Positions 1 through 12,900 of a DNA stretch of 64,000 nucleotides are shown here, in pieces; positions within the stretch are counted from its first letter, which is position 1, and the number at the start of each line of letters is the position of its first letter. The DNA is from Hybos culiciformis. Lineage: Eukaryota; Arthropoda; Insecta; Diptera; Hybotidae. Below the pieces are notes generated by a model. It did no database searches, was not told the DNA's origin, and saw only the letters and a program-made list of their open reading frames with translations. Location: NCBI GenBank assembly GCA_964007475.1, contig OZ023274.1:95427750-95491749 (forward strand), given 5' to 3'. Position numbers and translations under genes: made by a program.

Positions 1-1353
1 AAGCAAAATATTTTTTAATTATGATTGATTTACTACACATTTTTTTTGGGCGCCAAATCATAGATAATTGTTAAAAAAAAAATAATTTAAGAAATGATTC
101 AAATCTTAATCGACCTTAGCTAAGAAAAAAAAGTTTTAATATAAAAAAATTAATTTGCAAAAAATTGCAAAAAAACATCGATTTTTAAATGATATATGAA
201 AAAGGTAAATAAGAGTAAGCATTAATATAATAAATGTCATAAAATGTTTTGGATGATTTACATATAAACAGCAAAAAATGGAGTAGTAAAGCTTAATTCT
301 GCATGCCACAATATTATTAATGTTTAATAAATTATGCTACCTTGATGATTTTGTCTAGATATTCACATATTTGTGAGTATAAAATTGAAATATTTTTGAT
401 AAAGACTAAAAAACTTTTGGATTTACAAAATTTATTATTTTGATAAAAATTATATGTAAATGTTTACATCCTTATTAAGTGGTGATATATTTATTACAAT
501 TTCTTACGTAACTAACTAGTAAGTTTATTGCAATTGCAGTAGCTGCATCTGTTTTATAGGATCCTTAATATATTTTGAATTAATTTACAAAGTTTTTTTT
601 AACTATCTTTAATTAATTGAGCAATAAATTTTTTTAATATAATACATTTGATGATATTTTTGGTATCATTCATAAATACAGTATTAAATCATTACAAATT
701 GTTTGTCTTGAATTTACAATGATATAGGTAAATATAGCCAATACAGAAAACTCAAGGTTTTCTAATTCTTGTTAAAATAGTATATAGACTGAATCCGATT
801 CAGTGAAACAATCTTACTAATAAAATATAACAATAATGATCTACTTTATAAATTAAATTAAATGTTAATATTTATTTGGTCATTAAGTTCTGGAAACTCA
901 AATTTAACAATCTATGTATTTATAATACTTCTTTTACGTATATAATGTATTGTAAGAACTTCCACCTTCAATTTTATCTAGATATAAAACATTTATTCTG
1001 GATTTTCTACCCTTTTAATATACTATTTAAAAATAAAACAATTTTTCCTATAAGCACATATTCAATTTGAAATTGATTTAAATAGTTTCTTGTGCTAATT
1101 CTGCACTATTAATAAATCAGAATAAAATATTTTTTCATTCCCTCTTTAATTACATTTTAATCAGATTACGTAGAGAGAGGATATCTGATTACAATTTATA
1201 TATATAGACCAAAAGTAGACATTAGAATGAAATGTAATTAAAATGTAATCTCTAGTTTTTTTTTTCTAGTTTTTACATCTATTTACTTACACATAATTAT
1301 AACATTTTATAATTATTTAACATTAATTTATATATTGAAAAAAATTAATTTAC
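1..1353 (-). other. intron (3' side) of the Q/N-rich gene, minus strand
   Basis: The exon at 1354-2536 ends at a good minus-strand splice donor (CACCAG then GTAAAT) in phase 1, so the transcript continues past the left edge of the window. I see no further exon in 1-1353. The stretch is AT-rich with short homopolymers and stop codons in every frame. A short open frame near 876-1070 on the plus strand has the low-complexity composition of random AT-rich DNA. Confidence 0.5.
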
Positions 1354-2536
1354 CTGGTGATGTACCATCAGTAGAGTAACCAGTTGAATATGCACTTTCC
1401 GGTGATGATAAACTATTAATAACATGAGCTAATGGATGACTTCCATTGCCATGATTATTATTACCATTTAATATGACAGTATTATTTTGATTTAAAATTG
1501 AATTAGTTCCATTTAAACGACCAGAAGTTGTTCTTATCATATTACCCCGATGATGAGGATGATGATCGTATCCATTGCGTATTCTAGTTGTTTTATCAAA
1601 TTGCTGTTGATGTACTGTTAATAAACCATTATTTTTATCATGTCTCTGATTTTCATTATTATTATTGCATAATTCTATGCTACCATTATAATGTTGTTGT
1701 TGTAATAAAATATTATTATTAGAATTATCATAGTTTGATATATGTCCACCATTTGTATACGAGGAAGCATCAGATTTATGCTTTGATGGTAAAATTTTAC
1801 CATAACGCACTATACCTTCATCACTATTAGCCTTTGACATTTTCTTATTGTTCATAAATAAATTTAAATCTTGTGAATTATTTTTATTAATATTGTTATT
1901 ATTATTATTATTATTGTTATTATTATTGTTATTATAATTTTCAATACTTTGAATACTGGACTGCAATTCATTGCAATCAAATGATGAATATGAATTATTT
2001 ATTGAATTTTTTTGCAGAATATTCTGTTTTTGTTGCTGCTGCTGTTGTTGCTGCTGATTCTGATTCTGATTTTGTTGATTCATTTTTGGACTTTTAATTG
2101 ATGAAAATATTGATTTATTAGTTTTATTATTATTTTCACGTTTTGGTGATGAAGATTTTTTACTACGAAACATATTGATATTTGGTGATAATGTTTTATG
2201 TTTTTTTTGTTTAGAATTGCCTGACGTTGAAGTTGTCAATGTATTACCACCACCATCATATGAATTTATAACAGATTCACAATTAAAATTAACTTCAGCA
2301 ATAACAACTTGCTGTTGCGGCGGTGTTGGTGGTGGCGGTAATGATTCTGTTTGAAATGTCAACGGCAATTGATAGTAATGTTGTTGCAAATGATTATTAT
2401 ATTGATTTGAATGAGATATTGTATTATTTTGTGATTTCGCTGATATTGACTGCTGCTGTTGTTGATTGTAAATAAAATGTTCTGATTTTAAGTGAGTTTC
2501 ATGTTGTGGAGATTGCCAGCCAAAACGACTTTTTGT
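1354..2536 (-). CDS. exon of a Gln/Asn/Ser-rich protein, possibly Nance-Horan/GUK-holder-like
   Basis: Internal coding exon of 1183 nt. It starts after a polypyrimidine-CAG acceptor at 2539-2537 in phase 0 and ends at donor GTAAAT (1353 downward) in phase 1. The reading begins TKSRFGWQSPQHE, upstream of any start codon, so this is not a first exon. In order it shows a Gln-rich start, a proline stretch (LPPPPTPP), a basic Ser/Lys patch (MFRSKKSSSPKRE), poly-Gln, poly-Asn encoded by AAT/AAC repeats, a His-rich patch (YDHHPHHRGN), and a C-terminal SSPESAYSTGYSTDGTSP. The sequence looks largely disordered. The Ser/Tyr-rich tail resembles, from memory, a conserved segment of insect Nance-Horan/GUK-holder scaffold proteins, which act in actin and synapse organisation. 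That is a weak family call; the exon itself is solid because splice sites and phases agree with the upstream exon. Confidence 0.75.
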
Positions 2537-3379
2537 CTGAAAAAAAAAATAGATAAAAAATAGTAAAATTGATTACATTTTTGTTTCGCTAAATGATGTA
2601 AAATTGTTTTGCAATAATTTAAAGAAAATAAAAGGATCAGCTTTTAATTATTTTTCTGCTGAATAACTTTAAAAGAAATCAAACGAATTGAAAATTGAAA
2701 AATTTTCAAAATATTCATTATAGAAAAATTTGTAATATAATTGAATCGGAAAATACTATTAAGTTAAGGAAATGAAAAATATTTTCATTTTCCTTAAATA
2801 CATATATGCACACAAAGATATTCTAGGATATTTTTTTCAAGATAAGGAATATAAAATCCTACCTTATTGAAATAAATATATATTTTTCAAGAAATTTGCA
2901 TTGAAAATGGTTTTTTAATATCCTTAAGAAAATTTTTTGTCTGCATCATGAACATTTGAATATTCTTAAAAAAAAATTATAATCGAGTTCTATGTAAGAT
3001 TTTTTTTTCGTATATTATTATTATGAATTTAGAACTTCCGACTACAATTTGGATTTGGTTCCGCGGAATTTTCAAGTTTTAGCCTAAATGTGATTTGTTA
3101 AAGCTCAAAAAAGTATAGAACTAATTTATGGAAAATTTACGCAGTATAATATACTATAAAATATATTCACTGTTTATTGGTTTTGATTTTTCTTCTGACC
3201 ACCCGAAGAAAAAAAAACTCGATATTCGTATAAATAATATTGTATAATATACTTTTCTTCGACAAGAGAAAGCAATAATAATAAATAATTTCAACGTCAT
3301 TAAATAATTATATAAATTCTTTTCTCAATGATGATATCAAGAATTTTCCAATAAGTTGATTAAAAAATGTTAAGGTACC

Positions 3380-4911
3380 TAGTGTTTTTAACCCGGGTAC
3401 CCGGGTGTCGGGTACCCGCAAATTTGACCATTATTTCGGGTATTTCAAAACCCGGGTAGTAACATCGGGTATCCGGGTATCAAAGTTTTGAAATTCAAAC
3501 AGCAAATTTCAAAACCAAATTGCACAGTTATAGGCGAGCTTAAAAAATAATTTCGCATTCGAAAATTTGAAATATTGATTTACATGTTACATGTTACATG
3601 TTTTATAAGTTGGCCGTGTCCGAAATAAATTAATGCCCAGTAAATATTTGTTCACCAGGATATTTAATCGGTTGTGTTTTGGCCGTTTTTACTGGGTTTG
3701 TCTATATATTGGTTTCCCTTTATCCTCATTCCACAATTAAAAACAAAAAAATTTTGAAATTTTGTTCAAATCTTATCAGTTCCTTTGAAATTTTAATGAA
3801 CGCGTCTTGTTGTTAAAATTGAGAAAGATACATGCGTTTTTAAAATAAAAAATTAAAAATGATTAAAAAAATTTATAAAAAAAAAATTAATTTTTAATTA
3901 AAGTACTTAACAAGTAAAAAAAAAATTAATAAAAAAAAATGCATTTTTAATTAAACTTAACAAATAAAAAAAAATTCAAATTTCAATAAAGTATTGTAAA
4001 TAAAATTTTGCTTTTTTATAAATCAACATTTATTTTATTAATTTTTAGTTTTTTTTTTATTTTTGTTATATTACAAGAGATAGAATATATTATAAATAAA
4101 ACTAATAAAAACAATTTTAGCTTTTTATTATTTTTAGAAAGAATTTGAGAAAATTTTAAGAAATCTTTCAGGAAGAAGCCCTTATATTTAAAAAAACCAT
4201 ATTTGTGGAGAAGCCACTAATTTAATTTACTTTTATTTCATTTCGTTTCGTTTCTTTTTTATTGAATGATCAGGTAATGATACCTGCTAGAAGCGAACGC
4301 ATGTATGAAAAATTTTCATAGACTACCCGGTGCCAATATGAGGTAATCACTGGGTTTCTCTAACCTAATATTAACTGGGTTTTCACCTATAAAATATTTA
4401 CTGGGTGCTTAATTGAATTATTTTTATTTCAAAAACATAGAAAAAAAAAATAGAATGTGTTTTTCTGAAAAAAATATTCTTTGTGCTTTTGATTAATCAA
4501 AATACTGCTGAGCTGAGGAAGTAAAATTAAAAATCGTAAGTGAAGAAAAATTATACAAATTGATGTTGTGCGCTCGATTGAATTTTTTGTCTTTGCATCT
4601 TGTAAAATGTCTCGAGTCTGGAATTACTTTGAGAAATTAACATCCACTGAAACACTCGTAGCGTGTTTTTACCATTGCTGGAATATTTTGTAGTAAATTA
4701 AGAAATAAAATGAGCCCAGATACATTAAATGCTTTAATTTTTATAAAATATTATTTTCTTAATAAACAAAAAATTTAATTATTAATGGGTTTTTTTCCAG
4801 TTTTTTTTGTAATATTTCTTAATACCCGGGTAACCCGGGCTACCCGAAAACTTTGAAATATTACAACTCGAGTACCCGGGTACTTTTATTTCCGGGTATT
4901 TGCAAACACTA
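3380..4911. mobile_element. hAT-like non-autonomous element with CCCGGG-rich ends
   Basis: The left end reads TAGTGTTTTTAACCCGGGTA and the right end, reverse-complemented, reads TAGTGTTTGCAAATACCCGG, giving an imperfect terminal inverted repeat. Both ends hold clusters of ACCCGGGTA-type palindromes, strikingly GC-rich against the surroundings. The TAGTG start, the roughly 1.5 kb size without a transposase frame, and the similarity in plan to the element at 56994-58034 suggest a non-autonomous hAT-type DNA transposon. The 8 bp flanks (AAGGTACC on the left, GTACATAC on the right) share only GTAC, so a clean target-site duplication is not visible. It lies in an intron of the Q/N-rich gene. Confidence 0.6.
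3634..4408. repeat. possible nested inverted-repeat element flanked by TTAA
   Basis: Inside the larger element, CCCAGTAAATATTT on the left is matched by AAATATTTACTGGG on the right (14 bp inverted). Both sides are bordered by TTAA (3630-3633 and 4409-4412). Extra copies of ACTGGGTTT lie near both ends (about 3695, 4348 and 4375). This fits a MITE inserted at TTAA, but the two terminal bases differ (TG versus GCA before CCCAG), so the boundaries are uncertain. Confidence 0.35.
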
Positions 4912-6700
4912 GTACATACATAATGGTATTTACATCAAGTTTATATATAAAGTCGAAATTCAATATAGAATAGAAACAGCTTATCATAATTTTCTTCTAC
5001 ATTTTTATCTATATCTTTTTATTTTTCTAAAAAGATAAAGAATGCAATATTCCTGTAGTTTTTCTAAATTGCATTTTATTCTATTTTTTTTTTGATAAGA
5101 ACTGCAAAATGTTTTAAACATATAATATAATCTTAAACTTAAAGGTAAATTTATAATAATTGATATTTAATGAGTTATTTATTTATGATGACTTCGTCTT
5201 GGAATTATAAATCGAAAAATCTAGGTATAAATAATTGCAATAAAAGTAATATTAAGTTAATCCAATGCAGCAAGGGATTAAATACTAATTTAGATGTTCT
5301 AATAATAAAATTTTCTATCCACATATCGGACAAATTATAAATATTGTGTTAAATAGTATATTAAAAAATTTTTAGACAGATAGATAGGGGATAGAATTCA
5401 ACGAACGCATAAAGACCATTGTATAAAAAATATTTGTAGGTATATGATAAAATCTAAGAACGAAATTACAAATTCTATTTAATTGAGAAAAACTATTTTA
5501 AAGAGCTTTTATATATTTTTAAGCTCATTCAATGCTCATTTACGACTGTTCCAACATAACAAGAAAACAAAAAAGAGCAAAAATGTTATACGCTTCATTT
5601 TAAATATAAAAAAAAAATCACATGTTTTCATTTAGTCTTTTTGATCAACAAGACTAACTATATACAACATTCTGTAGTCGACATTATGTATTTCTCTTCT
5701 AGACAATTATGATGTGAAGAACTTGTGTCTAAAATGTGCACAAAATATGCAAATAAAAGAAAAATGTTTTTTTTTTTGTAACTTTATGTGTAAAGAGCAT
5801 AAGTGTAAAAATGAAAACTTTTTGAAATCATTTTTTCGACGTAAAATAAAAAAGTTTATGTATGTATTTTGTTTTTTTTTTTTTTTGAACCATAGCAGCA
5901 TATAATATCTTTGTTATGCTTTTTTTTTAAACAAAGAAATCATTTTTTTTTTAACATTGTGGTAATAAGAACATACATTGATTTATATACAGAACAAAAA
6001 AGTTTTGAAAAAAACTTTGAAAAATATTTGAATAATTTTATGTTAGTTAAACTTCAAGGGAAAGATTCCATTGTTAAAAAGGGTTCTGAATCGTTAAATT
6101 TTGAATAAAAAAAGTTTCAGGCCTCACATATATGTAGGGAGATTTCAGAAATTAATTTAAAATGTTAAATTTCATTTTTAATATGTCTAGTTCAAAATAG
6201 TTAGAATTAATTTTCTTATAAAAAATCTTCAAAATCTTTTACTTATTCCTCATACTGATCTCAGTTTAAATGAACTCAAATTATGAATAAAAACATGTCA
6301 AAGTAGAAATTTCTATTTTAAAATGAATATAATATTTAACATTCATAAAATATGTTACAGTGTAGAAAAAATATCAATGAATAATAATGTTTAGAATATA
6401 AAATATATAAAAATAAGTATGATTTAAATTAAATTTTTGATGTTTTGAAATCAGTGGTAGAGCTTTAATATTATAATAATTGAATCTTACTTATATTTTT
6501 TTACTAAAAGAGAAAATTTAACAATATTGATCAAAGGTAAAATTTTTTATATAAAAAAACGTGCATTCGATCAAATTCTAACTTTGTACTATTAAATTAT
6601 TTTCAAATGTCTTTGATATTAACTTTGTAAATAATTTTTTTTAGAGTGTAATTCATTGCAGCATTATAAACTCAAACTATCTACATACAACTATACTCAC

Positions 6701-6908
6701 ATGATTTTGAATTGGTGAAACTTCACGACGTCTGGCAGGACTTGAAATAGAACTACTGTTGATTGATGACGATGTTGCTGCTGTTGATCCTTGAACAGAT
6801 GTATTATTTGTTGTTGCAATTGTTGTAGATTCAGCATGATAAATTGTATATCCTGTCGTCCCTTTATGTCCATTTTGGTTAAAACTTTGCTGTTGTATAC
6901 TCAAATTG
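6701..6908 (-). CDS. upstream exon of the Q/N-rich protein
   Basis: A 208 nt internal exon. It follows a long T tract and GCAG acceptor (6913-6909), begins with one base completing a codon, and then reads NLSIQQQSFNQNGHKG, a Thr/Ser-rich middle, and SPARRREVSPIQNH. It ends after a complete codon at a strong donor, GTGAGTATAG. Phase and composition (Gln, Ser, Thr, Asn) match the exon at 1354-2536, so the two belong to one transcript. The first base is a codon remainder and there is no initiator ATG, so at least one more exon must lie upstream at higher coordinates. I could not find it in this window. Confidence 0.7.
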
Positions 6909-9900
6909 CTGCAAAAAAAAAAAATGAGGAAAAAATTTAATAAAAAAGTTTTCTAAAAATATTAGTTTTTTTATTTTCATGCAAAAAAATAATGTATAGG
7001 TATTTATTTTTTTTTTTTTGAATCTTAAATAAAAGAAGAATTTATAATAATAACGCATTGAAGGTATACATTATGATGAGTGTAAAAGAACAAAAAAAAA
7101 AACGAAGCTAAAATAAAGGATCTTTAAAACTTTCATAGGATATTTTATGCTAATAAAAGAGATAAGGCGGAAAATGTTGGATAATTTATCAAAAATATGA
7201 AAAAAAAATAATACAACATAAATTGTACATGTTTTTGCTTCTTGTTGTTCTTTTGATTAAAGTCTTGAGGGATTCCAACATTGTTTTTTTTTTTTTGGTT
7301 TGTTTTGAGTGTAAAGAAAATTTTCGAAATAAATAAAACAAAAAAAAAAACAAACAAATTTTGTAAATTAAAAATGTATATATATATAATATATAATTTA
7401 TATAGTTTTTTTTTTAAAATGAAAATGGAAAATATTAAATATTCTTTTGGAAGCGCACATAAAGCTGCTGTAATCCTTTAAGCCCCTTTCATAATTTTAT
7501 TAATTAAAATTTTATTTTTTGCTTAAAATCAATAAAATTTTAAAAATCTACATTTGAACTACATTAAGATACTTGAATTGATAAAACCATCCTATACACA
7601 GTCTGCTCAGTATAATAATAGTGTATGATAGTATAGCACTATTGGAAAACCTATAGTACACTTCATAAGTACAATGTACTTATACTTTAATATCAAAATT
7701 GGTCTAAATTTATTTTAAAGCCATTAAAATTATGCAGTGAAAGATTTATTTTGATTTTTTTTTATACTTCAACTACGTCCAGATTATAAATTTAACATTA
7801 TTAACTTATTATAAATGGAGAATACATAATACAAAATAATATAAATATACCATTACTTTAATTTTTAATTTCATTTAAAAATCCATCTTAATTCAATATT
7901 ACAAAAATAGGGTTTTTTTATAAACAAAAATATATTTCTTATAATTAAAATAATTTCAAGTATAATCAAATTAAATTGAATGAAAGGGTTCAAAATCTAA
8001 TATCTGAGACCTATATAATTTAAATTAATTAAAAAAGTTAATTTTATTCATTTGTTAAAAAAAATCACATTTTAATTTTTCTATAAAATATATTTTTTAA
8101 ATAAAACTTTTCAATTTATACTTAATATTATGTATTTAATGTACCTAACTTTTTTCTTATATAGGAAAAGTTGCTTTAGCTACAAAAAAAATCTATTTTT
8201 CCTTAAAAAAAAAAAACACGATGAATGACCGATTGATAAGAAATATTATGTTGGTAAATTGCTTTTCCACGAAAAGAGCAAACAAACATACAACAAGAAA
8301 ATAAGAAAAAAAAAAAGAAGAAAACTCATTAAAGGACAAAAACTTTCATTCATCTTAAAATAATCTTTTAAAAAGAATTTTTTTCCTTCATTGAAATAAA
8401 TATCATTAATTTTTATTTTTGTTTTCTTAAAAACAGATCAGGAATAAGTTGAAAAATTTTCTATCATTCGAACAACGTGTGAACTTAAAATTAAAAAAAA
8501 ATTTAAATTTTGACGTTGCAACAGATCAAACTCAAGCCGTATGGAGCCTGCTAAATTAGTTCCCATGTTTCAATATTCTCTCTCTCAACAAGTCATAAAG
8601 TGAATTTTAAAATCGAAGTAAAGAAATAATGGAAAACTTAACAAACCAAAAAAAAAGAAGCAAATCCTTAATCCTACACTGCAATAAAAATTATAAACAT
8701 AAATGAGAATTTATTTTTTAACATTATCCTTCAACTTAGCAATTTATCAAACAAAAAGAATAAGAAAAAAAGGAAGCGTACACAAACCTAAGTCATCCTT
8801 TATATAAAAAAAAAGAAGATATTATTGCGAAGATATCTTCAAGTCTCACATATATTTATATAAAATTATCCTGTGTTAAACAAACTTAGCACTCTTGAGT
8901 TGCATTTGGAGATGAGAGAAGAAAAAAAATGGGTCAAAACAAATTGTTAAAATGAAAATTCCAATAGAGAATAATAAATATTTGGAATTCAAAAAAAACT
9001 TTTCCTCATTTTATAATAGTTTATAGTAAATATTTTCTCTGTTGAATACCAGGTAACGATCTAAGGTATGCTACTAAAACCCTGCAGACTTTTTAAATGT
9101 GTTCAAAATTCCAAAATTTAATGCACACAATTTCGTATTCGGGAATAGAAGAAGGGATGATAAACCTTTAATTTTTTTTTTCATTTAGTTACAAAGAAGG
9201 TCCTTTTTCTCGTTTATACGGAATATGGGACAGAAAACTTTGATTAATTTAAATGATTTTAACAAAAAAGGCCACCATCAATCTATTTTTGTATTTTTTT
9301 GTTCGATTATTTTATTTTTTTTTTAAATACATTTTTCTATTGATTAAAAAGATCTGAAAAGAACTGAAAAAAACAAAAAAAACTTGCAAACTTTTCAAAA
9401 GTTTTTTTTTGTTTATGTTGTTTTGAATCTTTAGGCGAACAAAAAAAAAAACAGAATTCCCATATTTATAAGTGATTTTCATTCCCCAAGCAATAGAGTG
9501 CAGTTCAAGCAAAAATTCTCATGGGGATCAAGTCAAGGATAATTTATTTTGTATAAAAATCAAAGAGAAACAAAAAAAAATTGATGTGAAAAAAAAAAAC
9601 TATTTTCTATAAACATAAAATGTTTTTCATTTTTAGACATATCTTATGTGGAAAATTCGATTAACGATTGTAAAAGTTAATGTCAAATTCATTGGTTATT
9701 TATCTTATTCGCATACGGAAAATATATAAAATCGAAATTTATAGAATTTGGCATAGGAATTATTTGGTAAACATTTTATTTTTTTTTTGCTTTTTTTTTA
9801 TTAAATATAGTTAGCTTCTTAAAGCGCTTGAATTGAATTGAATAAAAAAAATGTTGGAAACTTCAAGAGAAGACAAATTTTTTGTAAAAGCTAAATAATT

Positions 9901-12900
9901 GCAATAATTGCTTGAATTCAACCTTTTTAATATATGTTGAATTTAAAGAAACCAATTTAATATTGATAAACTTCAAATACTAAAAAGGGAACAATGTTTT
10001 TTTGTCTTTGTTCGTTAACCGAATGTTTGATATCATTCTAATACAACATATTAAGCCGTTAGATCAGTATCTGAATTGAACTCTTCTATTTTGTGCTATC
10101 TTTTATTTCTTTTCAAAGTATATCAGATAAAATGACAAACAAAATGTTACTAATTTAGCACTACATTTGTGTTATAATGTTTTATGTTCTGTGTTAAACA
10201 CTTATTATGAGATATGAAATGATAAATTTTCATTGTAAGTTTTTCAGTTATTGACAAATAAATTCTTTAGATATTCTTTATAATGGTTTCGTGGACAATT
10301 TAATGAAATGTATACAATGACAATTTAAAATTGTGAAAATAAGTTGACGTTCTAAAATTTGGAAATTATGGCTGGTTCAAATAATTTCTAAAGCGTAAAT
10401 ATAAAACAGGCTAAAACATAGAGACAAAAAAATTCAATGGAAAAATCTCCACGTTACGAAGTAAACAATTTTCTTTTCACAAAATTTACAAATGTTTTTA
10501 TTTATTGGAAAACAATTTTATTATTCTTTTATTATTATTTTATAAGTACGTCATTGTGGAATAAAATTTTAAGAAAATAGACACTGGACAATGCATATAG
10601 AAAATAAATAAAAGAATAAAAGTAAAATATCAGGAAAATCTTAACTTCGAAAGAAACATAAAAAAATGTATGCGAAGAAATATATATTTATAAGACATTT
10701 GTATTGATAAATTTCTATGAATAATGTCTCAGGTGTTTTTATAAAAAAGATTTTTATTATTATTAAATATTTTGATATTGTTTATTACGATTTTTATAAC
10801 AAATTTAAATTGAAATTGAAATTTTTTTTTAATATTAATATATTCTGTATAGGTAAAAAATTAAATCATACATGGTTTGAATTGAATCCCAAGCCCATAA
10901 ACAAAGTCAAAATAAAAATATTATATCCTTAACTAACAGATAAATATAAATAGGTAGTAATTCCTTAATAAAATAAAGATTCAACCAAAAAACAGTACGT
11001 AGTAACAAAGAAAAAAAGGTAGGTATATTAAATCAAAAAGAAAAATAAACCAAACTTTTACCCAATTTTTATCAAAAAAATATTGTTTTTGTCTCTATAT
11101 GGCTAAATTGGTAATATTTTCTTCATTTTCTCACTATAAAAAAATTAAAAAAAAACAGCATTCATTCACTATAAACTAAATCTTATTATATATATTTTCT
11201 TATCATATAATTAGGTTTGGATAAAAGAATTTTGATTTAATACCTTAATTTTCAAGGAAAATGAAAGGAAAATTATTCTTAATAAAAACAAAAAAAAAAA
11301 AAAAGAAATAATAATAAAAATATATTATTTTTCTTTATCTTTATATTTACATAGAATAATACTATGATAATAATTTACAGATTCCGTGTATTACACACTA
11401 TAGTGCGTACATTGTGTTTGTATAATATTAGGCTTTTTCTTTTCTTTCGTTTTTTTTTTGTTACTGTTGTAAGGAAAATCAATTTTTTATGAATATCTAA
11501 ATTCAGAACAAAAAACCAAAAAAAAAAAAAAAAACAGAAAATTCAATTGCATTAAATATGTATATTTTTTTTTTTCGCAAAACAAAGCAAAAATTTTTTG
11601 TTAAATGGAAAAAATTTATTTCCTAAAACAAAAAGAAAATTTATTCATATCCAATTTACAATTTAATCAAACAGAAAACGTATATTTTCTTCAATTTACA
11701 CCCTTCTTATGAATTCCAAAATAGAAGACTGACCAAAAGATCTTCTTTTTTATTTTAAGAAGGATTTAATAAAAAAGTTATTAAATATATCTTTATAAAT
11801 ATAGCTAATATATGTAGATGTCTTATTAACTTTGTTTTTTGACATATAAAATCTACAGATTTTTTTTTTTTTTCAAAATGCCAAAGAAACAAAATATTTA
11901 TTTTGACAATTGGATAAGATTTTGAAATTTATAGAAATATTTTTCCAAATATAGTGTGATTCAAATAAACATTAAATCTGTATGATTCTATATAAATCTG
12001 TATGATATCTTTCAATTTAGTTTTATTTAATTTTTTCGTCCAAAATTTTATTGAGATTTCTTATGTTTTAATGTTTTTAAAATTTTGGACAATTATGAAA
12101 AATAATCAATATTTTCAATTTTAGTTATACTGTTTGTATATTTTATTCAGATAATGTATTAAATATAAAATTATAATGTAAGTAAATTGAATGTATCATT
12201 TAGTTATAACGAATTTTTGACAGTTCAGTTCACAACATTTGATTACGTTGATATCTGATAAGTCCCCTTCCTGGGACATTCCCCAGAGACTTAACTTTTA
12301 ATTACTGTACAAAACATTGTAGATACTAAAATAACCAAATTATACAAATCTATTTCTTTGAATTCATTTCAAATATAAAATTCAATTCAATTTACACAAA
12401 TTTCGAATATTTTCATCTTGTTCTTCAAATTTTATTTATTTTTTTTTTGTATTCGTTTGCATTTTTTATCTCAAACAAGCCAGATACATACTTTAAGTAA
12501 AAAATTATTCTAATATTTATTACAAAAATTACATTGGATGCGATTTTGGACCCTCATTTACTATAAATTGACAACATTTAAAGCTCAATATAAAATTATT
12601 TATCCCCATGCGACCTAAATTCCATTTTTTAACAGGATAATTTAGAATAAATATATATTTTCTCATCACCATAGTTTTCCTTAATCTTATATGAATATGT
12701 ATATACAAGTAGTACATGATATAACCCTACACTATATATTCTACAACAGTACAAACATTGATTCATTTCAATTGATATTCTGAAAAAATATATATAAAAG
12801 GACACACAACACCTTTTTTGTTCATAAACTTAATTTAAGAAGAAAAAAAAACAAATAATAATTTCTAAGATAAGAAAACTCATGGAATTTTTAAACATCT

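Larger units (their letters stand above)
2537..6700 (-). other. intron between the two Q/N-rich exons
   Basis: This 4164 bp intron is bounded by donor GTGAGTATAG (6700 downward) and an acceptor with a T-rich tract and CAG (2539-2537). Both flanking exons are in phase 0 here, so the splice keeps the frame (SPIQNH joined to TKSRFGW). Apart from the repeat at 3380-4911 I see only AT-rich sequence. Short overlapping open frames at 5707-6108 lie on both strands in poly-A/poly-T and are not credible genes. Confidence 0.65.

Noticed and set aside
5707..6108. Open frames on both strands of about 60-65 codons
   Set aside because: Lys/Phe-rich on opposite strands across the same poly-A/poly-T runs, inside the intron of the Q/N-rich gene.
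12529..12717. Minus-strand 62-codon frame as an upstream exon of the Q/N-rich gene
   Set aside because: Composition is unlike the Gln/Ser-rich exons and no suitable splice sites in matching phase were found.
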